From Streptomyces virginiae (GTDB lineage Bacteria; Actinomycetota; Actinomycetes; Streptomycetales; Streptomycetaceae), in the NCBI RefSeq assembly GCF_000720455.1, contig NZ_JOAK01000012.1:124001-188000 (forward strand): a stretch of DNA of 64,000 nucleotides, written 5' to 3'. Positions 25,954-34,226 of the stretch are shown here, piece by piece (position 1 is the stretch's first letter; every line of letters begins with the position of its first letter). Below the pieces are notes generated by a model that searched no databases, was not told where the DNA came from, and saw nothing but the letters and a program-made list of their open reading frames with translations. The position numbers and the translations under genes were made by a program.

Positions 25954-26484
25954 ATGTCTCATGGGATCGACCTCCGCACCGTGCCGTACGACCACCCGGA
26001 CGCGGTCAAGCTCAACGACCAGGTCCAGCTCGAATACCAGGTGCGGTACCAGGGCGAGGGCGACGCCACCCACCTGGACCCGGCGATGTTCGCGCCGCCG
26101 CGGGGCCTGTACATCGTGGCGTACGACACCACGGGCGCCCCGGTGGCGACCGGCGGCTGGCGCAGCCAGGAGCAGAACGACGAGGGCTACTCGGACGGCG
26201 ACGCCGAGCTCAAGCGGATGTACGTCGTCCCGGAGGCCCGCGGCCTGGGCCTGGCCCGCCGCATCCTGGCCGTCCTGGAGGAGGACGCCCGCGCGGCGGG
26301 CCGCCTGCGGATGGTCCTCGAAACGGGCGACCGGCAGCCGGAGGCGATAGCCCTCTACCTCTCCACGGGCTACACCCCGTCGCCGAAGTTCGGCTTCTAC
26401 CGCTTCTACGACTCCAGCCGCTGCATGGCCAAACCCCTCCAGACCTCCAGCCCCACCACCCCCTCCAGCCCCGCCGGCGTCTGA
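25954..26484 (+). CDS. GNAT family N-acetyltransferase
   Basis: A 176-residue GNAT acetyltransferase. AELKRMYVVPEARGLGLARRIL carries the acetyl-CoA loop (R/QxxGxG/A: RGLGLA) after a beta-4 strand, followed by RMVLETGDRQPEAIALYLSTGY and FGFYRFYDSSRCMAKPL. This organisation matches the general small-molecule/peptide GNAT type; the substrate is unknown. I choose the ATG at 25954 rather than the in-frame ATG at 25933 because TACGAT ends 6 bases before it, the geometry of a leaderless message, and 25933 would lie upstream of that -10 box. The C-terminal SSPTTPSSPAGV tail is low complexity. Confidence 0.88.
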   Translation: MSHGIDLRTVPYDHPDAVKLNDQVQLEYQVRYQGEGDATHLDPAMFAPPRGLYIVAYDTTGAPVATGGWRSQEQNDEGYSDGDAELKRMYVVPEARGLGLARRILAVLEEDARAAGRLRMVLETGDRQPEAIALYLSTGYTPSPKFGFYRFYDSSRCMAKPLQTSSPTTPSSPAGV

Positions 26485-26531
26485 GGCGCGGGGCTCGGGG
26501 CGGCGCCCCCGGCAGCGGCGCCGCGGCGGCC

Positions 26532-27899
26532 CTACCGGGGGAGCCAGACGGCCCGGTCCGTGCCCCACCGCGACGGCCCCCCGGCCCACTCCCCGAACGG
26601 GCTCACGGCGTGCCGCAGCACCCCGTACCCCGACCCGGTCTCCCGCAGCCACGGCTCCGCCGAGTAGGCGGCCCCGCCGCCGGTGGCCCGCGCGCCCCCG
26701 GCCAGCCCCCGCACCAGCCACGACCCCGTCCCGGCCAGGGAGAACCTCAGCCGGCACCCGCCGCCCCCGGCCAGGGCCCGCATCACGCCGGCCGCCACCA
26801 GGTACCCCGTCCCGTGGTCCAGCGCCTGCGCCGGCAGCACGCCCGGCGTCCCGTCGGGCCCCGCGCACGCGGCGGCGATCCCGTAGCCCGCCTGTACCAG
26901 CGAGTCGAACCCCCGCCGCCCGGCCCACGGCTCCGGCGCCCGCCATCCCCACGCGCACAGCTCGGCCACCACCAGCCCCGGCCGGCGTTCCAACAGCTCC
27001 CGTGCCCCGAGCCCGTGGCGCTCCAGCGCCCCCGGCCGGTACCCGGTCACCACCACGTCGGCCTCGGCCAGCAGCCCTTCGAAGACCTCCCGGTCACCGG
27101 CTCGCGCGAGGTCCAGCAGCGCCGACCGCTTCCCGAAGCCGGTGTCCGCGTAGGCGTCGTCCGCCTCCGGCAGGCCCGGGGCGTCGATCCGCAGCACGTC
27201 CGCGCCCAGCAGCCCGAGCGTGCGCGTGGCGACGGGCCCGGCGATGACCCTCGTGAGGTCCAGCACCCGCACCCCCGCGACGGGCCGCCCCGGCGGAGCC
27301 TCACCGAGCACCCGCCCCCGCCCCCGCTCCCGGTCCCCTGTCGTGCGTACGGTCTCCACCAGCGGCTGGGGATCCCCGTACCGCTCCGCCACGGCGACGG
27401 CGAGACCGCCCGCCCCGTACGCGAGTTCCTGCACCTCGACGGCCGTCCGCCCGGCGACCGCGGCGCGCAGCGCCTCCGGCGCCGGGGACGGCAGCCCGAG
27501 CGCCCGTACGAGCGCGGCTTCGTGGTGCGGGTAGTTGGCGTGCGTGCGGACCCAGCCGTCGGCGGCCTGCCAGAAGCCGGAGAGCGGGGCGAAGGTCACC
27601 GGAGCGCGGCCGCGGACCCTGAGGTGGCGCTCGCTGACGAAGGCCGTGGCGACCGCACCCTCGTCCACCACGAGGGGCGGACGATCCCCTGTCGTCTTCC
27701 CGGCCCGCACCGCACCGAGCTCCCCCGCCGCCAGTGCGCAGACCGCGACGGTCGCGCGCGCCAACTCCCGCACCGGGAGCGGCCCGTCCCCCAGGTTCCC
27801 GCTCCCCGCGTACCGGACCCGTTCGACGAGCTCCGGCGCGCCACCGAGCGCCTCCCAGGCCTGGGCCGTCCCGAAGTCCCGTTCCCCACCGATCGTCAT
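26532..27899 (-). CDS. CaiB/BaiF CoA-transferase family protein
   Basis: A 455-residue protein of class III CoA transferases (CaiB/BaiF/alpha-methylacyl-CoA racemase family). The most recognisable part is VRVLDLTRVIAGPVATRTLGLLGADVLRIDAPG (about 215-247), the family's N-terminal CoA-binding core, here preceded by an extra domain of about 200 residues with a degenerate copy of the same fold. RSALLDL, ADVVVTGYRPGALE and GFDSLVQAGYGIA continue the pattern; the usual catalytic Asp region reads QALDHGTGYLVAAG. The ATG at 27899 follows AGGA. It may be a CoA transferase or racemase; the substrate is not indicated by neighbours. Confidence 0.85.
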   Translation of the reverse strand: MTIGGERDFGTAQAWEALGGAPELVERVRYAGSGNLGDGPLPVRELARATVAVCALAAGELGAVRAGKTTGDRPPLVVDEGAVATAFVSERHLRVRGRAPVTFAPLSGFWQAADGWVRTHANYPHHEAALVRALGLPSPAPEALRAAVAGRTAVEVQELAYGAGGLAVAVAERYGDPQPLVETVRTTGDRERGRGRVLGEAPPGRPVAGVRVLDLTRVIAGPVATRTLGLLGADVLRIDAPGLPEADDAYADTGFGKRSALLDLARAGDREVFEGLLAEADVVVTGYRPGALERHGLGARELLERRPGLVVAELCAWGWRAPEPWAGRRGFDSLVQAGYGIAAACAGPDGTPGVLPAQALDHGTGYLVAAGVMRALAGGGGCRLRFSLAGTGSWLVRGLAGGARATGGGAAYSAEPWLRETGSGYGVLRHAVSPFGEWAGGPSRWGTDRAVWLPR

Positions 27900-27937
27900 G
27901 AACGCATCCTCGCCCAACGGCCCCCGGAAACGCCGAA

Positions 27938-27984
27938 ATCCCGCCCGGTCTTTCGACCGGACGGGATCTCGTGACGTTCACGAG
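27938..27984 (-). terminator. Two hairpins downstream of the tRNA-Ala gene
   Basis: On the minus strand CTCGTG-N5-CACGAG (27968-27984) is followed by a 13-base stem with one mismatch and a GAAA loop (27938-27967) and then TTT. Position and shape suit termination of the tRNA transcript. Confidence 0.7.
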
Positions 27985-28007
27985 AGCTACTCGCGAACTG
28001 TCGTCTG

Positions 28008-28081
28008 TGGACCTGTGGGGATTTGAACCCCAGACCCCCTCGATGCGAACGAGGTGCGCTACCAGACTGCGCCACAGGCCC
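28008..28081 (-). tRNA. tRNA-Ala(CGC)
   Basis: A 74-base cloverleaf can be folded: acceptor GGGCCTG/CAGGTCC, D stem GCGC/GCGC, anticodon stem CCTCG/CGAGG with loop TTCGCAT (anticodon CGC), variable loop GGGTC, T stem TGGGG/CCCCA with loop TTCAAAT, and discriminator A. The third acceptor pair is G-U, the identity element of alanine tRNAs, which agrees with the anticodon for GCG codons. The CCA end is not encoded. Confidence 0.96.
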
Positions 28082-28159
28082 TTGCGACGTGTGAAACATT
28101 AGCACCCCTGCGCCGGTGCTCCAAAACGCGTTTCCGCGAAGGTCCGCGCAGGTCACCGA

Positions 28160-29206
28160 TCACTCGTTCGCCGCCCGCGGGCGGTCCTCGCTCTCGTACT
28201 GGTCGAACAGCGGGGTGCGGCCGCGGCCCTGGCCGCGGGGGCGCTGGGCGGTCCGGTCCGGGTCGTCCTCGCCTGCGGCCGGGGCGGGGACCGCCGGCTG
28301 GGCGCGCAGGCGGGGCTCCGTCGGCTCGGCGGTGCTGGAGCGGGTCGAGCTCCAGGCGTCCGGGGTCACGGGGCCGGTGGCGCGGGGGGCGACCGGGGCC
28401 GTCACGTACGTCGGCAGCGGGACCGGGACCGGCTCCCAGCTGTCACCGCGGACGGGGCCGCGTTCGCGCTCGCGCTGCTGGTCCACCCACTCGGCGTGGT
28501 CGGTCTGCTCGACCAGCGCGCGCCGTCCGGCCTCCTGCGGGGAGACCGGTGGAGCAGGGTCCGGTTCGCTGGCCGCGTCCGCGCCCTCCTCGGGGTGGCG
28601 GCGGCGCGGGCGGTCCTCCCGCAGCTGCCGCGCGGCCGCCTCGGCACGCCGCCGGTCCATGGTGAACTCGTAGCGCCGCCGCTCCTGGACCCGCAGGTGG
28701 GCGATGTACGCGCTCAGCAGGAGGGCGGGCACGGCGGGGGCCCACAGGTAGCGCAGGCCGCCCACCGCCGCGACGACGGCGCCGGCGGTGAAGACCAGGA
28801 AGAGGAGTGCCGTGGTGCGCCGACGGCGCGCGAGGACCTGGAGGCGTTGTTCGCGCCGGGCGCGCTCCGCCCGGTGCTCCCGCTCGGCGGCCGCGGTTCG
28901 CGGCTCGGCCCTGGTCGGGGACACGCCGAGGGCCCGGGCGTCGGCGTCGACGGAATTCACCGTTTCCGTCGCGACGTCCGGGTCCGCGTGGGGCTGGGGC
29001 TCCGCCTCCTCGTCACCGCGCTCACGCAGCCCCTTGGCGTAACGGCGCTCCATTCCCGCTCGGCCGGAAAGCAGCCGAATGGCAGTGGAGAAGCGTTCCG
29101 TCGGACGGGCTTCGTTCAGCTCGTCCTGCCTCCGGAGCCACATGGGCACCAAGTAGGCGGCCCAGGCCCCGACAATGACTGCGTAGATGAGGCCGCTGCT
29201 GCTCAC
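28160..29206 (-). CDS. sepX: Divisome membrane protein SepX/GlpR
   Basis: Actinobacteria-specific membrane protein needed for cell division. In Streptomyces venezuelae SepX is required for cross-walls and sporulation septa; in Corynebacterium GlpR is the membrane receptor of the MoeA/gephyrin-like protein Glp (established knowledge). The 348-residue protein has an N-terminal membrane segment (SSGLIYAVIVGAWAAYLVP), a basic cytoplasmic region with RRQDELNEARPTERFSTAIR, a two-helix membrane hairpin near 132-170, and a long Pro/Arg-rich tail. Identification rests on this layout and the linkage with rimJ, moeA/glp and galU. GTG follows TACGGT by 7 bases, so the mRNA is probably leaderless. Confidence 0.85.
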   Translation of the reverse strand: MSSSGLIYAVIVGAWAAYLVPMWLRRQDELNEARPTERFSTAIRLLSGRAGMERRYAKGLRERGDEEAEPQPHADPDVATETVNSVDADARALGVSPTRAEPRTAAAEREHRAERARREQRLQVLARRRRTTALLFLVFTAGAVVAAVGGLRYLWAPAVPALLLSAYIAHLRVQERRRYEFTMDRRRAEAAARQLREDRPRRRHPEEGADAASEPDPAPPVSPQEAGRRALVEQTDHAEWVDQQRERERGPVRGDSWEPVPVPLPTYVTAPVAPRATGPVTPDAWSSTRSSTAEPTEPRLRAQPAVPAPAAGEDDPDRTAQRPRGQGRGRTPLFDQYESEDRPRAANE

Positions 29207-29213
29207 ACCTCAC

Positions 29214-29219
29214 ACCGTA
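29214..29219 (-). promoter_or_regulatory. -10 box of a leaderless sepX transcript
   Basis: TACGGT on the minus strand ends 7 bases before the sepX GTG. Beyond it, 29221-29396 is a gene-free AT-rich stretch with a T7 run and the inverted repeat ATCAC/GTGAT around it. Confidence 0.5.
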
Positions 29220-29396
29220 GAGGGGCGCGGGCGAGGGGATCGGCCAATTGGGCCGGTGTGTCGCGCGATCTCGCTGATATCACGGACTTTTTTTGTGATT
29301 CTTCGGATCAGGTTATGGGCGAATCGGTTACCTCGGGCCATTAATTCGAACAGATATTCGTTTATCGCCGCAGCCGGGCACGGTCGGCGGGCATCC

Positions 29397-30005
29397 CTAT
29401 TTCGGCGGGGACGGCGAGTGGCGCGACCGGTGCCAGCGGCGCAGCAGCCCCTCCGGCACCTCCTCCGCGGTGATCGCGTACACGAGGTGGTCGCGCCACG
29501 CCCCGTCGATGTGGAGGTAGCGCGGACGCAGTCCCTCCTCGCGCAGGCCCAGTTTCTCCACGACCCGTCGGCTCGGCCCGTTCTCGGGGCGGATGCACAC
29601 CTCGATCCGGTGCAGGCCGACCTTGCGGAAGCAGTGGTCGATCGCCATCGCGACCGCCGTCGGCATCACGCCGCGGCCCGCCACGTCGCGGTCCACCCAG
29701 TAGCCGACGTGCCCCGCGCACATCGAGCCCCAGGTGATCCCGGCGACCGTCAGCTGGCCCACCAGCCGCCCCTGGTACTCGATGACGAAGGGCAGCATCC
29801 GGCCCGCGTTCGCCTCCGCCCGCAGGTGACGGACCATCTGGCGGTACGTGGGCCGCTGGATCACCGGCCCCCACGGGGCGGGCGGCGGGATCGTGGCCTC
29901 CCACGGCCGGAGCCAGTCGCGGTTGCGCTGGTTGACCTCGCGCCAGTCCTTCTGGTCGCGCAGTTTTATCGGCCGGAGCGTGACATCGCCGTCGGTCAGG
30001 ACCAC
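29397..30005 (-). CDS. rimJ: RimJ/RimL-type GNAT acetyltransferase
   Basis: A 202-residue GNAT of the RimJ/RimL group that acetylates protein N-termini. It starts with DVTLRPIKLRDQKDW, has the typical MCAGHVGYWVDRDVAGRGVM acetyl-CoA loop with VGYWV before it, then MAIDHCFRKVGLHRIEVCIRPENGPSRRVVEKLG, a classical RimJ/RimL segment. GTG at 30005 lies 17 bases after the mogA stop, so it is cotranscribed with the molybdenum cofactor genes. The same order galU-glp-rimJ-sepX/glpR occurs across actinobacteria. The natural substrate protein is unknown. Confidence 0.9.
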   Translation of the reverse strand: MVLTDGDVTLRPIKLRDQKDWREVNQRNRDWLRPWEATIPPPAPWGPVIQRPTYRQMVRHLRAEANAGRMLPFVIEYQGRLVGQLTVAGITWGSMCAGHVGYWVDRDVAGRGVMPTAVAMAIDHCFRKVGLHRIEVCIRPENGPSRRVVEKLGLREEGLRPRYLHIDGAWRDHLVYAITAEEVPEGLLRRWHRSRHSPSPPK

Positions 30006-30022
30006 GGGCCAGGTGGGGCCGT

Positions 30023-30616
30023 TCAGCTCGCGCTCCCGGAGGGTCCCGCCGGTCTGGGGTGGTCGCCCCCGCGGATCTGGTCCACCGCGTGCGGCAGGAT
30101 GCGGGACAGGACCGCGAGGCCGTCGCGCACCCCGCCCGTGGAACCGGGGAGGTTGACGATGAGGGTGCGTCCCGCGACGCCCGCCAGGCCCCGCGACAGC
30201 GCCGCGGTCGGCACCTTCGCCAGGCCCTCGGCGCGGATCGCCTGCGGGATCCCCGGGATCTCGTAGTCCAGCACCCGCGCGGTGGCGTCCGGGGTGCGGT
30301 CGGTCGGCGAGATCCCGGTGCCGCCGGTGGTCAGGATGACGTCGTACGCGGCGGCCACGCCCTCGCGCAGTGCCCGCTCCACGGGATCGCCGTCCGGCAC
30401 GACCCGCGGGCCGTCCACCGCGAAGCCGAGCTTCTCCAGGGCCTCGGCCAGCAGCGGCCCGCCCTTGTCGGCGTACACGCCCTGCGAGGCCCGGTTGGAC
30501 GCCGTGACGACGAGCGCCCTGCCGAGGGGCTCCGCGGCCCCGGCCGGGGCCGCGCCGGCCTCCGGCGCCGCCACCGCGTGGTGGCTGTGCACCTCCCCGC
30601 CGCGCGGGGCGTTCAC
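30023..30616 (-). CDS. mogA: Molybdenum cofactor biosynthesis protein MoaB/MogA
   Basis: MogA/MoaB adenylylates molybdopterin before metal insertion. The 197-residue protein has RALVVTASNRASQGVYADKGGPLL at the N-terminus of the domain, the TTGGTGISPTDRTPDAT substrate loop and RTLIVNLPGSTGGVRDGL, all diagnostic. A 45-residue variable N-terminal stretch precedes the fold. GTG at 30616 overlaps the moaC stop by 4 bases (GTGA), giving translational coupling. With moaC and moeA the window contains three molybdenum cofactor genes, and a molybdopterin enzyme lies 16 kb away. Confidence 0.93.
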   Translation of the reverse strand: MNAPRGGEVHSHHAVAAPEAGAAPAGAAEPLGRALVVTASNRASQGVYADKGGPLLAEALEKLGFAVDGPRVVPDGDPVERALREGVAAAYDVILTTGGTGISPTDRTPDATARVLDYEIPGIPQAIRAEGLAKVPTAALSRGLAGVAGRTLIVNLPGSTGGVRDGLAVLSRILPHAVDQIRGGDHPRPAGPSGSAS

Positions 30617-31092
30617 GAGCGCGCCCAGTCGCCGGACTTGCCGCCGGTCTTCTCCTCCACCCGGACGTCCGTGATGACGGCGCCCTTGTCGACCGCCTTC
30701 ACCATGTCGATCACGGTGAGTCCGGCGACGGCGACGGCGGTCAGCGCCTCCATCTCGACGCCCGTGCGGTCGGTCGTCTTCACGGTGGCGAGGATCTCCA
30801 CGGCGTCGTCGGCGACCGACAGGTCGACCTTCACGCCCGAGACGGCCAGCGGGTGGCACAGCGGGATCAGGTCGGGGGTCTTCTTCGCCCCCATGATCCC
30901 GGCGATGCGCGCGGTGGCGAGGGCGTCCCCCTTGGGCACGCCCTCGCCGCGCAGCAGCTCGATCACCCGGGGGGAGACGAGTACGCGTCCACTGGCGCGC
31001 GCCGTCCGGGTGGTGACGTCCTTCGCGGAGACGTCGACCATCCGGGCCGCACCGGCCTCGTCGATGTGGGTGAGCCTGCTCTCGGTACTCAT
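30613..31092 (-). CDS. moaC: Cyclic pyranopterin monophosphate synthase MoaC
   Basis: MoaC makes cyclic pyranopterin monophosphate from the MoaA product. The 159-residue protein has LTHIDEAGAARMVDVSAK, the ARIAGIMGAKKTPDLIPLCHPL motif with active-site Lys and His, GVKVDLSV, and TGVEMEALTAVAVAGLTVIDM with catalytic residues; length is normal. The ATG at 31092 gives the standard N-terminus. The gene overlaps mogA by 4 bases and lies 123 bases after moeA. moaA is not in the window. Confidence 0.95.
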   Translation of the reverse strand: MSTESRLTHIDEAGAARMVDVSAKDVTTRTARASGRVLVSPRVIELLRGEGVPKGDALATARIAGIMGAKKTPDLIPLCHPLAVSGVKVDLSVADDAVEILATVKTTDRTGVEMEALTAVAVAGLTVIDMVKAVDKGAVITDVRVEEKTGGKSGDWARS

Positions 31093-31215
31093 TGCTGTGC
31101 CGCTCCGCTCTGGGCCCCCGGGGGCCTGTGTGGTGCGACACACGCTACCCGCACGGGCCGCGGGAGGGGCGCCCCGGGGGAACGGCTCCGGGTGCGCCCC
31201 GACCGGCGACGCGGC

Positions 31216-32604
31216 TCAGCCGAGCAGGACCACTTCCAGCTCGGTCCCGGGCTCCACCGAGGTGACGTCCTCCGGTACGACCATCAGCGAGTCGGCGTGC
31301 GCCAGTGCGGCGATCAGGTGGGAGCCCGATCCGCCGACGGGACTGACCGTGCCGGTCTCGGCGTCGTACTTGCCGCGCAGGAACTGGCGGCGGCCGGCCG
31401 GGGAGCCGAGCGCCTTGTCGGCCTTGAGCACGGCCCGCACGCTCGGCCGCCGGACCTCGGACTCCGGCAGCCCCATGAGGGCGCGGATCGCGGGTCGCAC
31501 GAACAGCTCGAAGGAGACGTAGGAGGAGACCGGGTTGCCGGGCAGCGCCAGCAGGGGGGTGTGGTCCGGACCGATCGTGCCGAAGCCCTGCGGCTTGCCG
31601 GGCTGCATGGCGAGCTTGCGGAAGTCGATCCGGGTCGCGTCCACCTCCACGTCCGGGTCCGCGTCGCCTTCGCCGTCGCCCGAACCGGACGAGCCGGACG
31701 GGATGGACGAGCCGACCGAGGACAGGGCCTCCTTGACCACGTCGTACGCGCCGACGCTGACGCCGCCCGTGGTCACCAGCAGGTCGGCCCGGATCAGCTG
31801 GTCCTCGATGGTGGAGCGCAGGGTGTCCGCGTCGTCGGCGACGGCGCCCACCCGGTAGGCGATGGCGCCGGCGTCCCGCGCGGCCGCCGCCAGCGCGAAG
31901 CTGTTGGAGTCGTAGATCGTGCCGGCGGTGAGCGGCTCGCCGGGCTGGACCAGCTCGCTGCCGGTGGACAGGACCACCACGCGCGGGCGCGGCCGCACCC
32001 GGACCGTGCCGCGCCCGATGGCGGCGAGCAGGGCGATCTGCGGCGGGCCGAGGACCGTTCCGGCGGCGAGGGCGAGGTCGCCCGCCTGGACGTCGCTGCC
32101 GCGCGCGCGGACGTGCGCCCGCGCCTCGGCCGCGCGGTGCACCCGTACCTCGCCGCCCGCCTGCTCGGGAGCGGCGCTGGCCGGGGTCATTCCGGCGGCG
32201 GCGCCGCCTCCGGTGCCGCCGTCGGTCCACTCCACCGGTACGACGGCTTCCGCGCCGGGGGGCAGCGGGGCCCCGGTCATGATCCGGGCGGCCTCGCCGG
32301 GGCCGACGGTGGGCAGCTCGCCGCTGCCCGCCGCGACGTCCCCGACGACCGTCAGCACCGCGGGGAACTCCTCGCTCGCACCCTGGACGTCGGCCGTGCG
32401 GACGGCGTAGCCGTCCATGGAGCTGTTGTCGAAGGGCGGGAGGGCGACGGGCACGGTGACGTCTTCGACCAGGACACAGCCCTGGGCGTCCAGCAGCTGG
32501 AGCTCGATCGGCTCCAGGGGCCGGACGGCCCCGAGGACGTCCGCGAGGTGCTCGTCCACGGACCACAGACGGTGGCCGGTGTCCTGCGGTGCGGAACTGC
32601 TCAA
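31216..32604 (-). CDS. moeA: Molybdopterin molybdotransferase MoeA / gephyrin-like Glp
   Basis: MoeA inserts molybdate into adenylylated molybdopterin. In Corynebacterium the paralogue encoded near galU and glpR, Glp, links FtsZ to GlpR in division. The 462-residue protein has PPFDNSSMDGYAVRTAD, GEAARIMTGAPLPPGAEAVVPVE, a MogA-like core with STGSELVQPGEPL, LLVTTGGVSVGAYD and LLALPGNPVSSYVSFELF, and domain IV. A Gly/Ser/Asp-rich insertion of about 30 residues follows VKEALSSVGSS. The start is TTG at 32604, 4 bases after the galU stop, preceded by GGAGGAG. Linkage with sepX suggests it is the Glp of this organism, which is inference. Confidence 0.9.
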   Translation of the reverse strand: MSSSAPQDTGHRLWSVDEHLADVLGAVRPLEPIELQLLDAQGCVLVEDVTVPVALPPFDNSSMDGYAVRTADVQGASEEFPAVLTVVGDVAAGSGELPTVGPGEAARIMTGAPLPPGAEAVVPVEWTDGGTGGGAAAGMTPASAAPEQAGGEVRVHRAAEARAHVRARGSDVQAGDLALAAGTVLGPPQIALLAAIGRGTVRVRPRPRVVVLSTGSELVQPGEPLTAGTIYDSNSFALAAAARDAGAIAYRVGAVADDADTLRSTIEDQLIRADLLVTTGGVSVGAYDVVKEALSSVGSSIPSGSSGSGDGEGDADPDVEVDATRIDFRKLAMQPGKPQGFGTIGPDHTPLLALPGNPVSSYVSFELFVRPAIRALMGLPESEVRRPSVRAVLKADKALGSPAGRRQFLRGKYDAETGTVSPVGGSGSHLIAALAHADSLMVVPEDVTSVEPGTELEVVLLG

Positions 32605-32608
32605 GGTG

Positions 32609-33511
32609 CTACATCTCCTCCGTGACGTAACGGTGAAGCCAGGTGCGGAACTCGGGGCCCAGGTCCTCGCGCTCGCACGCGAGGCGGACGATGGCCCGCA
32701 GGTAGTCGCCGCGGTCCCCGGTGTCGTAGCGACGGCCCCGGAAGACCACGCCGTGCACCGGGCCGCCGACGCTCTCGTCGGCGGCAAGCTTCTGCAGGGC
32801 GTCGGTGAGCTGGATCTCCCCACCGCGGCCCGGCTCGGTCTCCCGCAGTATGTCGAAGATCGCGGGGTTGAGGACGTAGCGTCCGATGACCGCGTAGTTG
32901 CTGGGGGCGTCCTGCGGCTCCGGCTTCTCCACGAGGCCGGTGATGCGGACGACGTCCGCCTCGTCGGTGGCCTCGACGGCGGCGCAGCCGTAGAGGTGGA
33001 CGCTGGCCGGGTCGACCTCCATGAGGGCGATGACCGTGCCGCCGGTGCGGGCGTGGATGTCGGCCATCTGACGCAGCAGCGGGTCGCGCGGGTCGATGAG
33101 GTCGTCACCGAGGAGGACGGCGAAGGGCTCGCGGCCGACGTGCGGCTCGGCACACAGCACCGCGTGGCCCAGGCCCCGCGGGTCGCCCTGACGGACGTAG
33201 TGCATGGTCGCGAGGTCGCTGGATTCCTGGACCTTCTTCAGCCGGTCGTCGTCGCCCTTGGCGATGAGGGCCGACTCCAGCTCGTAGTTGCGGTCGAAGT
33301 GGTCTTCCAGGGCACGCTTGTTACGCCCAGTGATCATGAGGACGTCGTCGAGCCCGGCCGCGACGGCCTCCTCGACCACGTACTGGATGGCCGGCTTGTC
33401 CACAACCGGGAGCATTTCCTTCGGGGTCGCCTTGGTCGCCGGAAGGAAGCGGGTACCGAGGCCAGCAGCCGGAATGACGGCCTTCTTGATCACGGGGTGC
33501 AACATAGTCAT
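32609..33511 (-). CDS. galU: UTP-glucose-1-phosphate uridylyltransferase
   Basis: Makes UDP-glucose for cell-wall and exopolysaccharide synthesis. The 300-residue protein has the nucleotidyltransferase signature KAVIPAAGLGTRFLPATKA with the catalytic Arg, PKEMLPVVDKPAIQYVVEEA, the metal motif LLGDDLIDP, and LVEKPEP, typical of bacterial GalU. The ATG at 33511 lies 7 bases after TATCGT with no ribosome-binding site, so the message is probably leaderless. It leads an operon with moeA, whose ribosome-binding site overlaps its last codons. It is divergent from the 5-FCL gene. Confidence 0.96.
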   Translation of the reverse strand: MTMLHPVIKKAVIPAAGLGTRFLPATKATPKEMLPVVDKPAIQYVVEEAVAAGLDDVLMITGRNKRALEDHFDRNYELESALIAKGDDDRLKKVQESSDLATMHYVRQGDPRGLGHAVLCAEPHVGREPFAVLLGDDLIDPRDPLLRQMADIHARTGGTVIALMEVDPASVHLYGCAAVEATDEADVVRITGLVEKPEPQDAPSNYAVIGRYVLNPAIFDILRETEPGRGGEIQLTDALQKLAADESVGGPVHGVVFRGRRYDTGDRGDYLRAIVRLACEREDLGPEFRTWLHRYVTEEM

Positions 33512-33518
33512 GGCCAGA

Positions 33519-33524
33519 ACGATA
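33519..33524 (-). promoter_or_regulatory. -10 box of a leaderless galU transcript
   Basis: TATCGT on the minus strand ends 7 bases before the galU ATG. Confidence 0.5.
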
Positions 33525-33602
33525 GTGGGTCCTGCCGAACGCCCGACGAGTTGGCGGTTGGTAGGTCCGTATATGCCCTGATTCGAAGGAAATTTGATTC
33601 TC

Positions 33603-34217
33603 GTGGCAGAGAAACCGCCCACAGCGTCCGCCAAGTCCGAGCTGCGCCGCAGACTCCTCGCGGCCCGTCGCGCCCTGTCCCCCGACGCCCGCCGCACGGC
33701 GGCCGCGGCACTCGCCGCCACCGCCCTCGAACTGCCCGAACTGGCCGGTGCGCGCACGGTCGCGGCGTACGTCTCGGTCGGCGGCGAGCCCGGCACCCGC
33801 GAACTCCTCGACGCCCTGCGCGCGGCCGGCAAGCGCGTGCTGCTGCCCCTCCTGCTGCCGGACGACGACCTCGACTGGGCGCCCTACGAGGGCCCGGGCA
33901 GCCTCCGCGAAGCGGCGCACCCGGGGAAGATGCGACTGCTGGAGCCGTCCGGCCCGGCGCTCGGACCGGACGCGGTGACGCGGGCCGACGCGGTGCTGCT
34001 GCCCGGGCTCGCGGTGGACGGGCGCGGCATGCGGCTGGGCCGCGGCGGGGGCAGTTACGACCGGGTGCTCCAGCGGCTGGAGCGGGCCGGGGCGCATCCG
34101 GCGCTGGTCGTGCTCCTCTACGACGACGAGGTGGTCGCGCGGGTCCCGGAGGAACCGCACGACCACCCCGTCCAGGCGGTGGCCACCCCGTCGGGGGTGC
34201 GCCGCTTCAGCTCATGA
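33603..34217 (+). CDS. 5-formyltetrahydrofolate cyclo-ligase
   Basis: Converts 5-formyl-THF to 5,10-methenyl-THF using ATP. The 204-residue protein shows KSELRRRLLAARRALS at the N-terminus, the ATP-binding basic patch, the substrate region PGLAVDGRGMRLGRGGGSYDR and FAIL-type C-terminus VQAVATPSGVRRF. PGLAFDxxGxRLGxGGGYYDR is the family signature, seen here with minor changes. I use GTG at 33603; a TTG 9 bases earlier is also possible because AAGGA lies near both at non-ideal spacing. The gene converges on the penicillin acylase homologue with 9 bases between stops. Confidence 0.92.
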   Translation: MAEKPPTASAKSELRRRLLAARRALSPDARRTAAAALAATALELPELAGARTVAAYVSVGGEPGTRELLDALRAAGKRVLLPLLLPDDDLDWAPYEGPGSLREAAHPGKMRLLEPSGPALGPDAVTRADAVLLPGLAVDGRGMRLGRGGGSYDRVLQRLERAGAHPALVVLLYDDEVVARVPEEPHDHPVQAVATPSGVRRFSS

Positions 34218-34226
34218 GGCAGCCGG

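Noticed and set aside
28008..28081. tRNA gene as an integration site of a mobile element
   Set aside because: No integrase, no direct repeat of the tRNA 3' end and normal housekeeping genes on both sides.
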